Part shown: positions 16,505-24,382 of the stretch, in pieces
How positions within the stretch are numbered: the first letter of the stretch is position 1
Layout: each line of letters opens with the position of its first letter
Source: CAIWXH01 sp964555675
GTDB taxonomy: Bacteria > Chloroflexota > Chloroflexia > Chloroflexales > Chloroflexaceae
Reading direction: 5' to 3'
Assembly (NCBI GenBank): GCA_964555675.1
Contig: CAZKTU010000002.1
Coordinates: forward strand, 28,221-92,220
DNA: 64,000 nucleotides
Notes under the pieces: model-generated
Database searches by the model: none
Seen by the model: the letters and a program-made list of their open reading frames with translations, nothing else
Told to the model about the DNA's origin: nothing
Program-made: the position numbers and the translations under genes

Positions 16505-18970
16505 TCAGGCGCTCTTTTTGGTCGTGCCCTTGCCCGTCGAGGCGGCTGGCTTGGCTGTGGCCTTGGTCGCGGGGGCCTTGGCGCTCGACTTGGCCGGAGC
16601 CTTCGCCGTAGGTGTCTTGGCGGCGGGCTTGGCCGCGGGGGCTTTTGCGGCGGGCTTGGCCGCGGGGGCCTTGGCGGCGGGCTTGGCCGACGCGGCGACC
16701 GGCTCGCCGGTGGCCTCGACCGGGGCCAGCTCTTCGAGGCTGTTGGTCAGGTATTCGCACTTCGGGTAGCGCGAGCAGCCGAAGAAGGGCCGGCCGAACT
16801 TCCCGCGGCGCTGCATCAGCTCGCCCTCGTTGCACTTGGGGCAGCTCACGCCCGTGGGCAGCGGCAGCGGCACCGGCTTGCCGTCTTTGCCGAGGCGGCG
16901 TGTATTGCTGCACTCGGGGTAGCCCGAGCAGCCCAGGAAGGGGCCGAAGCGGCTCTTCTTGATCACCATCGGGCGCCCGCAGAGGTTGCACATCACATCG
17001 CTGGTCTCGGGGGCCGCAGCCTTATCGAGCACGATGTTGCCCTCGCCGTCGCGGTGGAAGTCGCTGCTGAAGTCGCACGATTCGGGCCCGCCGTCCTTGT
17101 TATAGCGGGTGCAGGCCAGGAACTCGCCGTTGCGGCCGAACTTGATCGCCAGGAAGCCCTGCTGGCACTTCGGGCAGGCCAGGTCGGTGACGATCTCTTC
17201 GCGCTTGACATTGCGCATCTGGCGCTGGGCGTCGGCCAGATTCTGCTGGAAGGGGCCGTAGAAGTCGCGCAGCACGGGCACCCAGGCCTTGGCGCCCTCG
17301 GCGATATCGTCGAGCTGCTGCTCGAGCGACGAGGTGAAGTCGTAATCGACGATCTTGGGGAAGTGCTCGACCAGCAGGTCGGTGACCACGCGCCCCAGGG
17401 TCGTCGGCAACAGCTTCTTCTCGGCCAGCTCGACGTACTCGCGCTCCTGGATGGTCGAGATGATCGAGGCGTAGGTCGAGGGCCTGCCGATGCCCAGACG
17501 CTCGAGCTCCTTGACCAGGCTGGCCTCGGTGTAGCGCGGGGGCGGCTCGGTGAAGTGCTGGATGGGCAGCAGCTGGGTCAGGGTCAAGGGGTCGCGCTCC
17601 TCGAGGGGGGGGAGGCGTCGCTCGCTGTCCTCGTCCTCTTCGCCCTCGTCGAGGCTGACATTATAGACCGCCAGGAAGCCCGGGAACTTCAGCACCGAGC
17701 CGGTGGCCCGGAAGACATAGGGCGCATCGCCGGCGGGGCCGGCCTTCGTCCAGGCGCCGATGTCGACCGTAGTGCTGTCGAAGACGGCCGGGGCCATCTG
17801 CGAGGCGATAAAGCGCTTCCAGATTAGATCGTAGAGACGGGCCAGGTCGCGGTCGAGCTTGCCGCCGACCGCCTCGGGGGTGCGGGCGCTGCTGGTCGGG
17901 CGGATGGCCTCGTGGGCCTCCTGGGCGCCCTTGGCCCTGGTGCGGTAGACGGGGGGCTTCTCGGGCAGGTACTCCTGGCCGAAGCGCGACCCGATCAGCT
18001 GGCGCGCCTCGGCCTGGGCCTCGGCGGCAACGTTGGTGCTGTCGGTGCGCATATAGGTGATCAGGCCGACCGAGCCGTCTTCGCCGCCGACGTCGATGCC
18101 CTCGTAGAGCCGTTGGGCCAGGGTCATCGTCTTTTTTGCGCTGAAGCCGAGCTTGCGCCCGGCCTCTTGCTGCAGGGTCGAGGTGGTGAAGGGCGGCGCC
18201 GGCCCGCGGCGCTTGTCTTTGCGCGTCACCTTCTGAACTGCGTAGCGGGCGCCCTCGAGGTCGGTCACGATCGTGTCGGCCTGCTCGCGGTTCGCGACGG
18301 CGAACTTGTCGAGCTTCTTGCCGGCGCGCTCGATCAGCACGGCCCTGAAGGCGTCGCGCGGGGCCACGCCGCCGCTCTTCAGCAGGTCGGCCTCGATCGT
18401 CCAATATTCAACCGCGACGAAGGCCTCGACCTCGCGCTCGCGCTCGACGATCAGGCGCACGGCCACAGACTGCACGCGCCCCGCCGAGAGGCCGCGCTTG
18501 ACTTTGTCCCACAGCAGCGGGCTGATCTGGTAGCCCACCAGCCGGTCGAGGACGCGCCTGGCCTGCTGGGCGTTGACCAGATTCTCGTCGATCGTGCGCG
18601 GGTTCTGGATGGCCTGCTGCACCGCGTTGCGCGTGATCTCCTGGAAGACCACCCGGTGGATCGGGGTGCGCCGCGGCACGTTCACTGCCTCGGTGATATG
18701 CCAGGCGATCGCCTCGCCCTCGCGGTCGGGGTCGGTCGCCAGATAGACTGCGTCGGCGGACTTGACCGCCGCGCGCAGCTCGCTCACGACCTTCTGCTTG
18801 GTGACCTCGTAGACCGGCGCGAAGTCGCGCTCGACGTCGATCGAGAGGTCGCGCTTCGGCAGATCGCGCACGTGACCCATGCTCGACGTTACACGGTAGC
18901 CGCGGCCAAGGTATTTTTGAATCGTCTTCGCCTTTGCGGGCGACTCGACGATAACTAGTTTATCTCCCAT
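16505..18970 (-). CDS. topA: DNA topoisomerase I (type IA)
   Basis: 821 residues opening MGDKLVIVESPAKAKTIQKY, the Toprim start. The catalytic tyrosine is Tyr306 in LITYMRTDST. Three C-terminal zinc ribbons follow: CPKCQQGF...C, CNLCGRPM...CSGYPEC and CPKCNEGE...CSRYPKC. The last about 70 residues are a low-complexity Lys/Ala/Pro/Thr tail that probably binds DNA non-specifically. The enzyme relaxes negative supercoils behind polymerases. A consensus promoter lies at 19016-19044 and an intrinsic terminator at 16446-16480, so it is a single-gene unit. No clear Shine-Dalgarno precedes the ATG. Confidence 0.95.
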   Translation of the reverse strand: MGDKLVIVESPAKAKTIQKYLGRGYRVTSSMGHVRDLPKRDLSIDVERDFAPVYEVTKQKVVSELRAAVKSADAVYLATDPDREGEAIAWHITEAVNVPRRTPIHRVVFQEITRNAVQQAIQNPRTIDENLVNAQQARRVLDRLVGYQISPLLWDKVKRGLSAGRVQSVAVRLIVEREREVEAFVAVEYWTIEADLLKSGGVAPRDAFRAVLIERAGKKLDKFAVANREQADTIVTDLEGARYAVQKVTRKDKRRGPAPPFTTSTLQQEAGRKLGFSAKKTMTLAQRLYEGIDVGGEDGSVGLITYMRTDSTNVAAEAQAEARQLIGSRFGQEYLPEKPPVYRTRAKGAQEAHEAIRPTSSARTPEAVGGKLDRDLARLYDLIWKRFIASQMAPAVFDSTTVDIGAWTKAGPAGDAPYVFRATGSVLKFPGFLAVYNVSLDEGEEDEDSERRLPPLEERDPLTLTQLLPIQHFTEPPPRYTEASLVKELERLGIGRPSTYASIISTIQEREYVELAEKKLLPTTLGRVVTDLLVEHFPKIVDYDFTSSLEQQLDDIAEGAKAWVPVLRDFYGPFQQNLADAQRQMRNVKREEIVTDLACPKCQQGFLAIKFGRNGEFLACTRYNKDGGPESCDFSSDFHRDGEGNIVLDKAAAPETSDVMCNLCGRPMVIKKSRFGPFLGCSGYPECSNTRRLGKDGKPVPLPLPTGVSCPKCNEGELMQRRGKFGRPFFGCSRYPKCEYLTNSLEELAPVEATGEPVAASAKPAAKAPAAKPAAKAPAAKPAAKTPTAKAPAKSSAKAPATKATAKPAASTGKGTTKKSA
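16515..16690 (-). repeat. Low-complexity Ala/Lys/Pro-coding repeat in the topA tail
   Basis: Repeats of a GCGGGCTTGGCCGC-type unit encode PAAKAPAAK-like peptides. Such basic tails are frequent in high-GC topoisomerases; length variation between strains is likely. Confidence 0.7.
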
Positions 18971-19015
18971 ATCACACTGTGCTCACTCTTAAAGATGCCA
19001 AAATTTCGCTTCTGC

Positions 19016-19044
19016 ACTATACGTTGGCCCTCAGGCCTTGTCAA
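19016..19044 (-). promoter_or_regulatory. Consensus sigma-70-type promoter of topA
   Basis: TTGACA (19039-19044) and TATAGT (19016-19021) with a 17-bp spacer, read on the minus strand. The start would be near 19009, about 40 bp before the topA ATG. Confidence 0.85.
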
Positions 19045-19061
19045 TAGCCCTTACTATAGCC

Positions 19062-19529
19062 TCATCCGCCGTCGAAGCTGTGGATCTCGATCTGCATCTC
19101 GGCGGCTGATCCGCTCTCCACCGCCCCCAGGATGACCCCGGTCAGCAAGCTCGGGTGGGGCGCCCGCGCCAGGTAGAAGAGGTGGCTCTGGCAGCCGGTG
19201 TCGCGCGAGCCGAAGCCGCGGACGGGGATGCTGACGCCCGGCAGTTCGCTCAGGGCCTTGCACCAGATACACTCCATGCGCTCGGCCCCGGCTACGGCCC
19301 AGGCCTCGCGCAGGCGCGCCTCGGCCCGCAGATAGTCGATATGCCAGTGGGGCCGGTCTTTCTGGCGTCGCAGGTGGTAGGCCAGGCGCGCGTCGATGCC
19401 GCCCGAGCCGTAGGCGCTACCTACATAGAGGTAGAAGCCAGGCGCAAAGTCGAAGCTGCCGAGGCGGCCCACGCTCAGCCCCCTGACGGGCTGCTCGAGC
19501 TGTAGGACGAGGATGTAGCTGCCCTTCAC
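19062..19529 (-). CDS. DUF123 (GIY-YIG-related) protein
   Basis: 155 residues. GTG 19529 is chosen because AAGGAG lies seven bases upstream; an upstream in-frame start would add 18 unconvincing residues. The DUF123 pattern is clear: SYILVLQLEQP, LGSFDFAPGFYLYVGSAYGSGGIDARLAYHL, HWHIDYLR, MECIWCKAL, GFGSRDTGCQSHLFYL. DUF123 is distantly related to GIY-YIG nucleases and is sometimes fused to endonuclease III; its activity is not established. It stands alone upstream of topA on the same strand. Confidence 0.85.
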   Translation of the reverse strand: MKGSYILVLQLEQPVRGLSVGRLGSFDFAPGFYLYVGSAYGSGGIDARLAYHLRRQKDRPHWHIDYLRAEARLREAWAVAGAERMECIWCKALSELPGVSIPVRGFGSRDTGCQSHLFYLARAPHPSLLTGVILGAVESGSAAEMQIEIHSFDGG

Positions 19530-19721
19530 GGTGCTCCTTAAGGACGCGGCCTCGGAATCGCTACCACCCAAGGGTACGCCCAAGCCCCCCCGCGGTCAAG
19601 TGGCTTTGGACCGAACGAAGACCACCTGTGTGGCTTGGTGAGCCCGCGCACGCGGCTGCGTAGCCTTAGCCGGCGGGTTTACCCGCCCGGCGTGAGAGCA
19701 GGGCGGCGTGGCGTGCGGTTG

Positions 19722-19730
19722 TGCTATACT
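19722..19730 (+). promoter_or_regulatory. Extended -10 promoter candidate for purD
   Basis: TGC-TATACT, 38 bp before the purD ATG; a start would fall near 19737. No -35 hexamer is evident. An identical nonamer precedes the CnoX gene (23377-23385). Confidence 0.5.
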
Positions 19731-19767
19731 TGCCCCATCGGCAAGGCTAAGGAGAGCGCACCTCGTT

Positions 19768-21012
19768 ATGAACGTTCTGTTGATCGGATCGGGCGGCCGC
19801 GAACATGCTTTGGCCTGGAAGATCGCCCAGTCGCCCCGGCTCAGACGTCTCCTCAGCGTACCCGGTAACACCGGCACCGGCGGGCATGGCCAGAATGTGC
19901 CGTTCCCGCTCAGCGACGCCGAGGCTCTCGTCGATCTCGCCCAGCGCGAGCGCATCGATCTGCTGGTGGTGGGTCCCGACAACCCCTTGGCAGATGGAAT
20001 TGTCGACCACTTTGTGGCCGCCGGCATCCCGGCCTTCGGGCCGACCGCCGCCGCCGCCCGCATCGAGAGCAGCAAGTCGTTTGCCAAGGAAGTCATGGCG
20101 GCGGCTGGCGTGCCCACCGCCGTCTCACACGTCTTCGATAGCCCGGCCGCGGCCGCGGACTTCGCTCGCGCGAGCGGCAAGCCCTGGGTGGTCAAGGCCG
20201 ATGGCCTGGCCCTCGGCAAAGGCGTGATCGTGCCCGACGATCTGCCCGCCACCCTGGCCGCGATCGAGACTCTCGGCGCCACCCCCGCCGGCGACCGCCT
20301 GCTGCTCGAGGAGCGCCTGCAGGGCCCCGAGGTCTCGGTCCTCGCCCTCTGCGACGGCAGCCGTCTGCTGGCTCTGCCCCCGGCCCGCGACCACAAGCGC
20401 TTCGGCGAGGGCGATACCGGCCCCAATACCGGCGGCATGGGCGTGGTCGCCCCGGTCGACGGCGTCTCGACGGCCCTGCTCGAGTCGATCGTCAGCACCT
20501 GTATGCAGCCCGTGGTCAACGAGCTCGCCGCCCGTGGCACGCCCTTCCGCGGGGTGCTCTACGGCGGCCTTATGCTCACCGCCGACGGCCCGAAGGTCCT
20601 CGAGTTCAACGCTCGTTTCGGCGACCCCGAGGCCCAGGCCATCCTGCCCCTGCTCGAGGGCGATTTCCTCGAGGCCCTCTACGAGTGCGCCGTCGGCAGC
20701 CTCAACCCCGAGAAGCTGCGCCGCCGCCGTGGCTACGCCGTCTGTGTCGTGCTTTGCGCCGAGGGCTACCCGGGCCGCCCGCGCAAGGGCGACCCTATCC
20801 GCGGCGTCGAGGCGATCGACGACGACCAGGTGCTCGTCTTCCACGCCGGCACCGCGATCAGCCCCCAGGGTCTCTGCACCAACGGCGGGCGCGTCCTCGG
20901 CGTGACCGGCCTCGGCTCGACCCTCGCCCGCGCCCGTCTCAGGGCGTACGAGGCCGCCGAGCGCATCAGGTTCGAGGGGAAGTACTACAGGAAGGATATC
21001 GGGCGGGAGTGA
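19768..21012 (+). CDS. purD: Phosphoribosylamine-glycine ligase (GAR synthetase)
   Basis: 414 residues from ATG 19768, with AAGGAG upstream. It opens MNVLLIGSGGREHALAWKI, the PurD signature. The ATP-grasp fold is visible in PWVVKADGLALGKGV and DHKRFGEGDTGPNTGGMG, with metal ligands in LEFNARFGDPEAQ. PurD joins glycine to phosphoribosylamine in purine synthesis. The stop overlaps the purN start (GTGA), placing two consecutive GAR-handling steps in one coupled unit. Confidence 0.97.
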   Translation: MNVLLIGSGGREHALAWKIAQSPRLRRLLSVPGNTGTGGHGQNVPFPLSDAEALVDLAQRERIDLLVVGPDNPLADGIVDHFVAAGIPAFGPTAAAARIESSKSFAKEVMAAAGVPTAVSHVFDSPAAAADFARASGKPWVVKADGLALGKGVIVPDDLPATLAAIETLGATPAGDRLLLEERLQGPEVSVLALCDGSRLLALPPARDHKRFGEGDTGPNTGGMGVVAPVDGVSTALLESIVSTCMQPVVNELAARGTPFRGVLYGGLMLTADGPKVLEFNARFGDPEAQAILPLLEGDFLEALYECAVGSLNPEKLRRRRGYAVCVVLCAEGYPGRPRKGDPIRGVEAIDDDQVLVFHAGTAISPQGLCTNGGRVLGVTGLGSTLARARLRAYEAAERIRFEGKYYRKDIGRE

Positions 21013-21656
21013 CGTATCAGCTTGCCGTGCTGCTCAGCGGCTCTGGCTCGAACTTGCAGGCCCTGTTCGACGCCGAGGACGCCGGTATCCTCGGGGCCAG
21101 GGTCGCCCTTGTGGTCAGCGACCGCGCCGACGCCTACGGCCTGCAGCGCGCCCTCGGCCGCGGCATCGCCGCCGCCCACGTGCCCCTGCCCGCCGCCCCG
21201 AGGGGCCCCGCCCGTGACCTCGCCAGGGCCGCCTGGGAGCAGCGCCTCGCCGCGATCACGGCGGCCTTCACGCCCGATCTGGTGGTGCTCGCGGGCTTTA
21301 TGCGCGTCCTCTCGCCCGCCTTCCTCAGCTGGTTCCCCAATCGGGTGATCAACCAGCACCCCGCCCTCCTTCCCGACGACGGCGGCGAGACCTATCTGAC
21401 CAGCGGAGGCCTGCGCATTCCCGCACTGCGCGGCGCCCACGTCGTGCCCGAGGCCCTCAGCCGTGGCCTGCCTATCACCGGCTGCACCGTCCACCGCGTC
21501 ACCCCCCGCGTCGACGATGGTCCCGTGCTCGCCCGCGCCGAGGTGCCTATTCAGGCCGACGATACCGTCGCGAGCCTGCACGAGCGCATCAAGGCCGAGG
21601 AGCGCCGCCTGATCGTCGCCGTTGTGGCGGCCCTCGCGGCAGCTGCGCCCGCCTGA
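21009..21656 (+). CDS. purN: Phosphoribosylglycinamide formyltransferase
   Basis: 215 residues from GTG 21009, overlapping the purD stop. It opens with LAVLLSGSGSNLQAL and has Asn115 and His117 in NQHPALLP and the third catalytic residue in RVDDGPV (Asp170 or 171). The enzyme transfers a formyl group from 10-formyl-THF to GAR. Compared with the E. coli protein, about 17 extra residues lie between the His and the Asp (around ETYLTSGGLRIPALRGAHVV), probably a loop insertion. Start by translational coupling. Confidence 0.93.
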   Translation: MTYQLAVLLSGSGSNLQALFDAEDAGILGARVALVVSDRADAYGLQRALGRGIAAAHVPLPAAPRGPARDLARAAWEQRLAAITAAFTPDLVVLAGFMRVLSPAFLSWFPNRVINQHPALLPDDGGETYLTSGGLRIPALRGAHVVPEALSRGLPITGCTVHRVTPRVDDGPVLARAEVPIQADDTVASLHERIKAEERRLIVAVVAALAAAAPA

Positions 21657-21693
21657 GTATCAGCCTCCATCCTGGCTTACATCCGGAGCTATG

Positions 21694-22458
21694 ATGCTGA
21701 TCAGCGGTCTCACAACTACACTGATCTACCTGGCCCTCTGCCTGATCGTCGCCGGGGTGCGCTTTCTGCTGCACCAGGAGGGGCCGCGCGCCTTCGGGCT
21801 GCACCTCGATCGGCGCGGCCTCAGGCTCTTCGGCGAGGGCCTTATCGCCGGCGCCCTCACCTTCGCCATCTACCCCCTCCTGACCGTGCTCGCCTCGCGC
21901 GGCGAGCTGAGCCTGAGCACCACCCCCTTCGCGATCAACTTCACGCTCCGCTTCCTCCCGATCTGGGGTCTGGCCCTGCTCTCCATGGCTGTTTTCGAGG
22001 AGGCCCTCTTCAGAGGCTACCTGCTGCCCAAGTTTCTCCGGCGCCTCCCCCTCGTGCCGGCGATCATCCTCCCGGCGCTGCTCTTCAGCCTCATCCATCT
22101 GCTCAGCCACGAGACCTCGCCGACCTTTCTGGTGGGTGTGTTCAATGCCGCGCTCTTCGGCGTGACAATGTCGATCGCCGTGATCCAGACCCGTTCGCTC
22201 ATGTGGGCCGTCGGCTGCTCGCTGACCTGGAATCTGACCCAGCTCTTTCTGCTGCAGTACCAGTACACCGCCGCGCCCAACCTGCTCAACCTGCGCATAA
22301 CACCGGATCTGCTGGCTGGCACGGCCCAGGTGCCCGAGTCGGGCCTGCTCATGACCGCGGTCACCCTGGCCCTCGCCGGCCTCGTCCTCGCCCGCTATGG
22401 CGTGCCGCGGAGCGCAGAGATCGAGCTGAATCCCCTCCCTCAGACGGAGCGCCCCTGA
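21694..22458 (+). CDS. CPBP-family intramembrane metalloprotease
   Basis: 254 residues. ATG 21694 has GGAG at five bases; ATG 21691 is too close to it. Several hydrophobic helices surround the three family motifs: FEEALFRGYL (Glu102, Glu103, Arg107), FSLIHLLSH (His135) and GVFNAALFG. CPBP (Abi/Rce1-type) proteins are membrane endopeptidases or bacteriocin-immunity-like factors. It follows purN by 37 bp and is likely co-transcribed, though no functional link to purines is known. Confidence 0.85.
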   Translation: MLISGLTTTLIYLALCLIVAGVRFLLHQEGPRAFGLHLDRRGLRLFGEGLIAGALTFAIYPLLTVLASRGELSLSTTPFAINFTLRFLPIWGLALLSMAVFEEALFRGYLLPKFLRRLPLVPAIILPALLFSLIHLLSHETSPTFLVGVFNAALFGVTMSIAVIQTRSLMWAVGCSLTWNLTQLFLLQYQYTAAPNLLNLRITPDLLAGTAQVPESGLLMTAVTLALAGLVLARYGVPRSAEIELNPLPQTERP

Positions 22459-22510
22459 GGTGTTCGCCTGTAGACTACCCAGGTCAACGATCACTATCTG
22501 AAGGAGCGCA

Positions 22511-23356
22511 ATGACCAGTACTCAGCCCAGCACAGCGGGCTACCTCCCCGTGAGCGGCGCCGAACTCTACTACGAGGTTGTCGGCCAGGGATCGCCCGTT
22601 GTGTTGATCCACGCCGGTATCGCCGACCTCACGATGTGGGACGCGCAGGTGGCCGCACTGGCCTCCAGCCACACCGTCATCCGCTTCGACTGCCGCGGCT
22701 TCGGCCGCACCCGCTTCGAGCCGGTCGCCTTCTCGAACCGCCAGGATGTGGCCGCCCTGCTCGACCACCTCGGCGTGGCCAAAGCTGTCGTCGTGGGCTG
22801 CTCGCGCGGCGGCCAGATCGCCCTCGACTTCACCATCGAGCATCCCGAGCGGGTCAGCGGCCTCGTCTGGGTCTGCAGCGGCATCGGCGGCTGGGAGGCC
22901 CCGGACGAGCTCTTCAAGCCCGAGGAGATCGCCCTGTGGGAGGCCACTGAGGCCGCCGAGGCCGCCGGCGAGCACGAGCGTGTGGCCGCCCTCGATGTGC
23001 GGCTCTGGGTCGACGGCCCACTGCAGCCCGAGGGCCGCGCCGCCGAAGCCGTGCGCCAGCAGGTCTATGCCATGGCGCTGCGCAACTACCAGACCCATAG
23101 CCACCTGATGGGCGAGGGCTTCGCGCCCCAGCCCCTCGACCCGCCCGCCCTCGGCCGCCTCGGCGAGGTGCGAGCCCCCGTCCTGGCCATCGTCGGCGAG
23201 CTCGACCCCGCCGCCACGGCCGCCGCCGCCGCCATCCTGGCTCAGGGCGTGCCCCACTGCCGGACCGAGCGCTTCCCCGACTGTGCCCACCTGCCCAACC
23301 TCGAGCAGCCCGAGCGCTTCAACCAGCTGCTGCTCGGCTTTCTTATGACCCTCTGA
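22511..23356 (+). CDS. Alpha/beta hydrolase
   Basis: 281 residues, ATG 22511 after AAGGAG. The fold is clear: VVLIHAGIADLTMWDAQV (oxyanion region), GCSRGG nucleophile elbow with Ser98, LAIVGELDPAATAA near the acid residue and DCAHLPNLEQPERF with the catalytic His. It resembles the 3-oxoadipate enol-lactonase/bromoperoxidase-like group, but substrate cannot be read from sequence. No signal peptide, so cytoplasmic. Confidence 0.85.
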   Translation: MTSTQPSTAGYLPVSGAELYYEVVGQGSPVVLIHAGIADLTMWDAQVAALASSHTVIRFDCRGFGRTRFEPVAFSNRQDVAALLDHLGVAKAVVVGCSRGGQIALDFTIEHPERVSGLVWVCSGIGGWEAPDELFKPEEIALWEATEAAEAAGEHERVAALDVRLWVDGPLQPEGRAAEAVRQQVYAMALRNYQTHSHLMGEGFAPQPLDPPALGRLGEVRAPVLAIVGELDPAATAAAAAILAQGVPHCRTERFPDCAHLPNLEQPERFNQLLLGFLMTL

Positions 23357-23376
23357 TGACGGCGTCGGCTGAATTC

Positions 23377-23385
23377 TGCTATACT
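23377..23385 (+). promoter_or_regulatory. Extended -10 promoter candidate for the CnoX gene
   Basis: TGC-TATACT, identical to the purD box, 53 bp before the ATG. No recognisable -35. Confidence 0.45.
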
Positions 23386-23438
23386 GGGGGAGGGTATGCG
23401 AACCCGGGTGGTGGCAGAGCCATCCATGGAGGTGCACG

Positions 23439-24293
23439 ATGATCCTTGGTGCAAATCAGCAGACGGTACCCGCTCCCAAGGCGGCGGGCGTGCTCGAGGT
23501 CAACGAGCGTAACTTTCAGCAGGAGGTGATCGAGCGCTCGCGCGAGACGCCGATCGTGATCGATTTCTGGGCGCCCTGGTGCGGCCCGTGCCGCACCCTC
23601 GGCCCGACCCTCGAGCGTCTGGCCGCCGAGGCCAACGGCGCATGGATCCTCGCCAAGGTCAACGTCGACGAGAACCAGCGCCTCTCCCAGGCCTTCCGCG
23701 TGCAGAGCATCCCCGCCGTGATGGCGGTCTACGAGGGCAAAGTCGTCGAGCAGTTCGTCGGCGCCCTCCCCGAGTCGCAGGTACGGGCCTGGCTCAAGCG
23801 TTTCGTCCCCGAGCAGGGCGGCTCTCTGCTCGACGCCGCGAAGGCTCTCGAGCTCGACGACCCTCAGGGCGCCGCCGCCCGCTACAGGCTCATCCTCGGC
23901 GACGAGCCCGACAACGCCGAGGCCCTCTTCAGCCTCGGGCGGCTGCTGCTGCTCCAGGGCGAGGCCGAGGGCGCGGCGGCGCTGCGCCAGGTGCCCGGCA
24001 GCTCGCCCCTCTTCGCCCGCGCCCAGGCGGCCCTGCCCCTGGCCGAACTGCTCGCAGCGGTCGGCGGCCAGCCCGAGGGCGACCTCGACGCGCGCTACCG
24101 CCAGGGCGCCGCGGCCATCCTCGCCGGCCAGTACGGCCCCGCCATCGAAGACCTGCTCGCGATCGTCATGCGCGACCGCGGCTTCCGCGACGACGGCGCC
24201 CGCAAGGCCCTCCTGGCCCTCTTCGCCGCCCTCGGCGACGAGCACCCCCTCGTGCCCGCCGCCAGGCGCCGGCTCGCGAACGCCCTATTCTAG
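23439..24293 (+). CDS. cnoX: CnoX/YbbN-type thioredoxin-TPR chaperedoxin
   Basis: 284 residues from ATG 23439 (GGAGG upstream). Residues about 15-130 are a thioredoxin domain with an intact CGPC redox motif (Cys48, Cys51 after Trp47) and the cis-Pro in QSIPAVMAVYEG. The C-terminal half is TPR-like helices ending ALFAALGDEHPLVPAARRRLANALF, characteristic of YbbN. E. coli CnoX has lost redox activity (SxxC) but homologues with CxxC are redox-active chaperones that hand clients to GroEL or DnaK under oxidative stress; this one should be of the active kind. Single-gene unit. Confidence 0.88.
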   Translation: MILGANQQTVPAPKAAGVLEVNERNFQQEVIERSRETPIVIDFWAPWCGPCRTLGPTLERLAAEANGAWILAKVNVDENQRLSQAFRVQSIPAVMAVYEGKVVEQFVGALPESQVRAWLKRFVPEQGGSLLDAAKALELDDPQGAAARYRLILGDEPDNAEALFSLGRLLLLQGEAEGAAALRQVPGSSPLFARAQAALPLAELLAAVGGQPEGDLDARYRQGAAAILAGQYGPAIEDLLAIVMRDRGFRDDGARKALLALFAALGDEHPLVPAARRRLANALF

Positions 24294-24304
24294 GAGTTAC
24301 CGCC

Positions 24305-24376
24305 CGTAGGGGCAGACCCGTGTGTCTGCCCCTACGGGCTACGGTGTCTGCCCCTACGGGCTACGGTGTCTGCCCC
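24305..24376. repeat. Palindrome plus 22-bp tandem repeat
   Basis: 24305-24336 is a perfect inverted repeat (13-bp arms CGTAGGGGCAGAC, loop CCGTGT). Its right arm is then repeated in a 22-bp tandem: 24322-24343, 24344-24365 and a partial copy 24366-24376, starting GTGTCTGCCCCTACG. It fills the space between convergent genes. The arms resemble 7925-7949 and 52706-52733. The tandem probably arose by slippage of a REP-like element. Confidence 0.75.
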
Positions 24377-24382
24377 ATCTAC

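Noticed and set aside
24305..24376. Possible CRISPR array
   Set aside because: Repeats are 22 bp and directly adjacent with no spacers; this is a palindrome that expanded in tandem.
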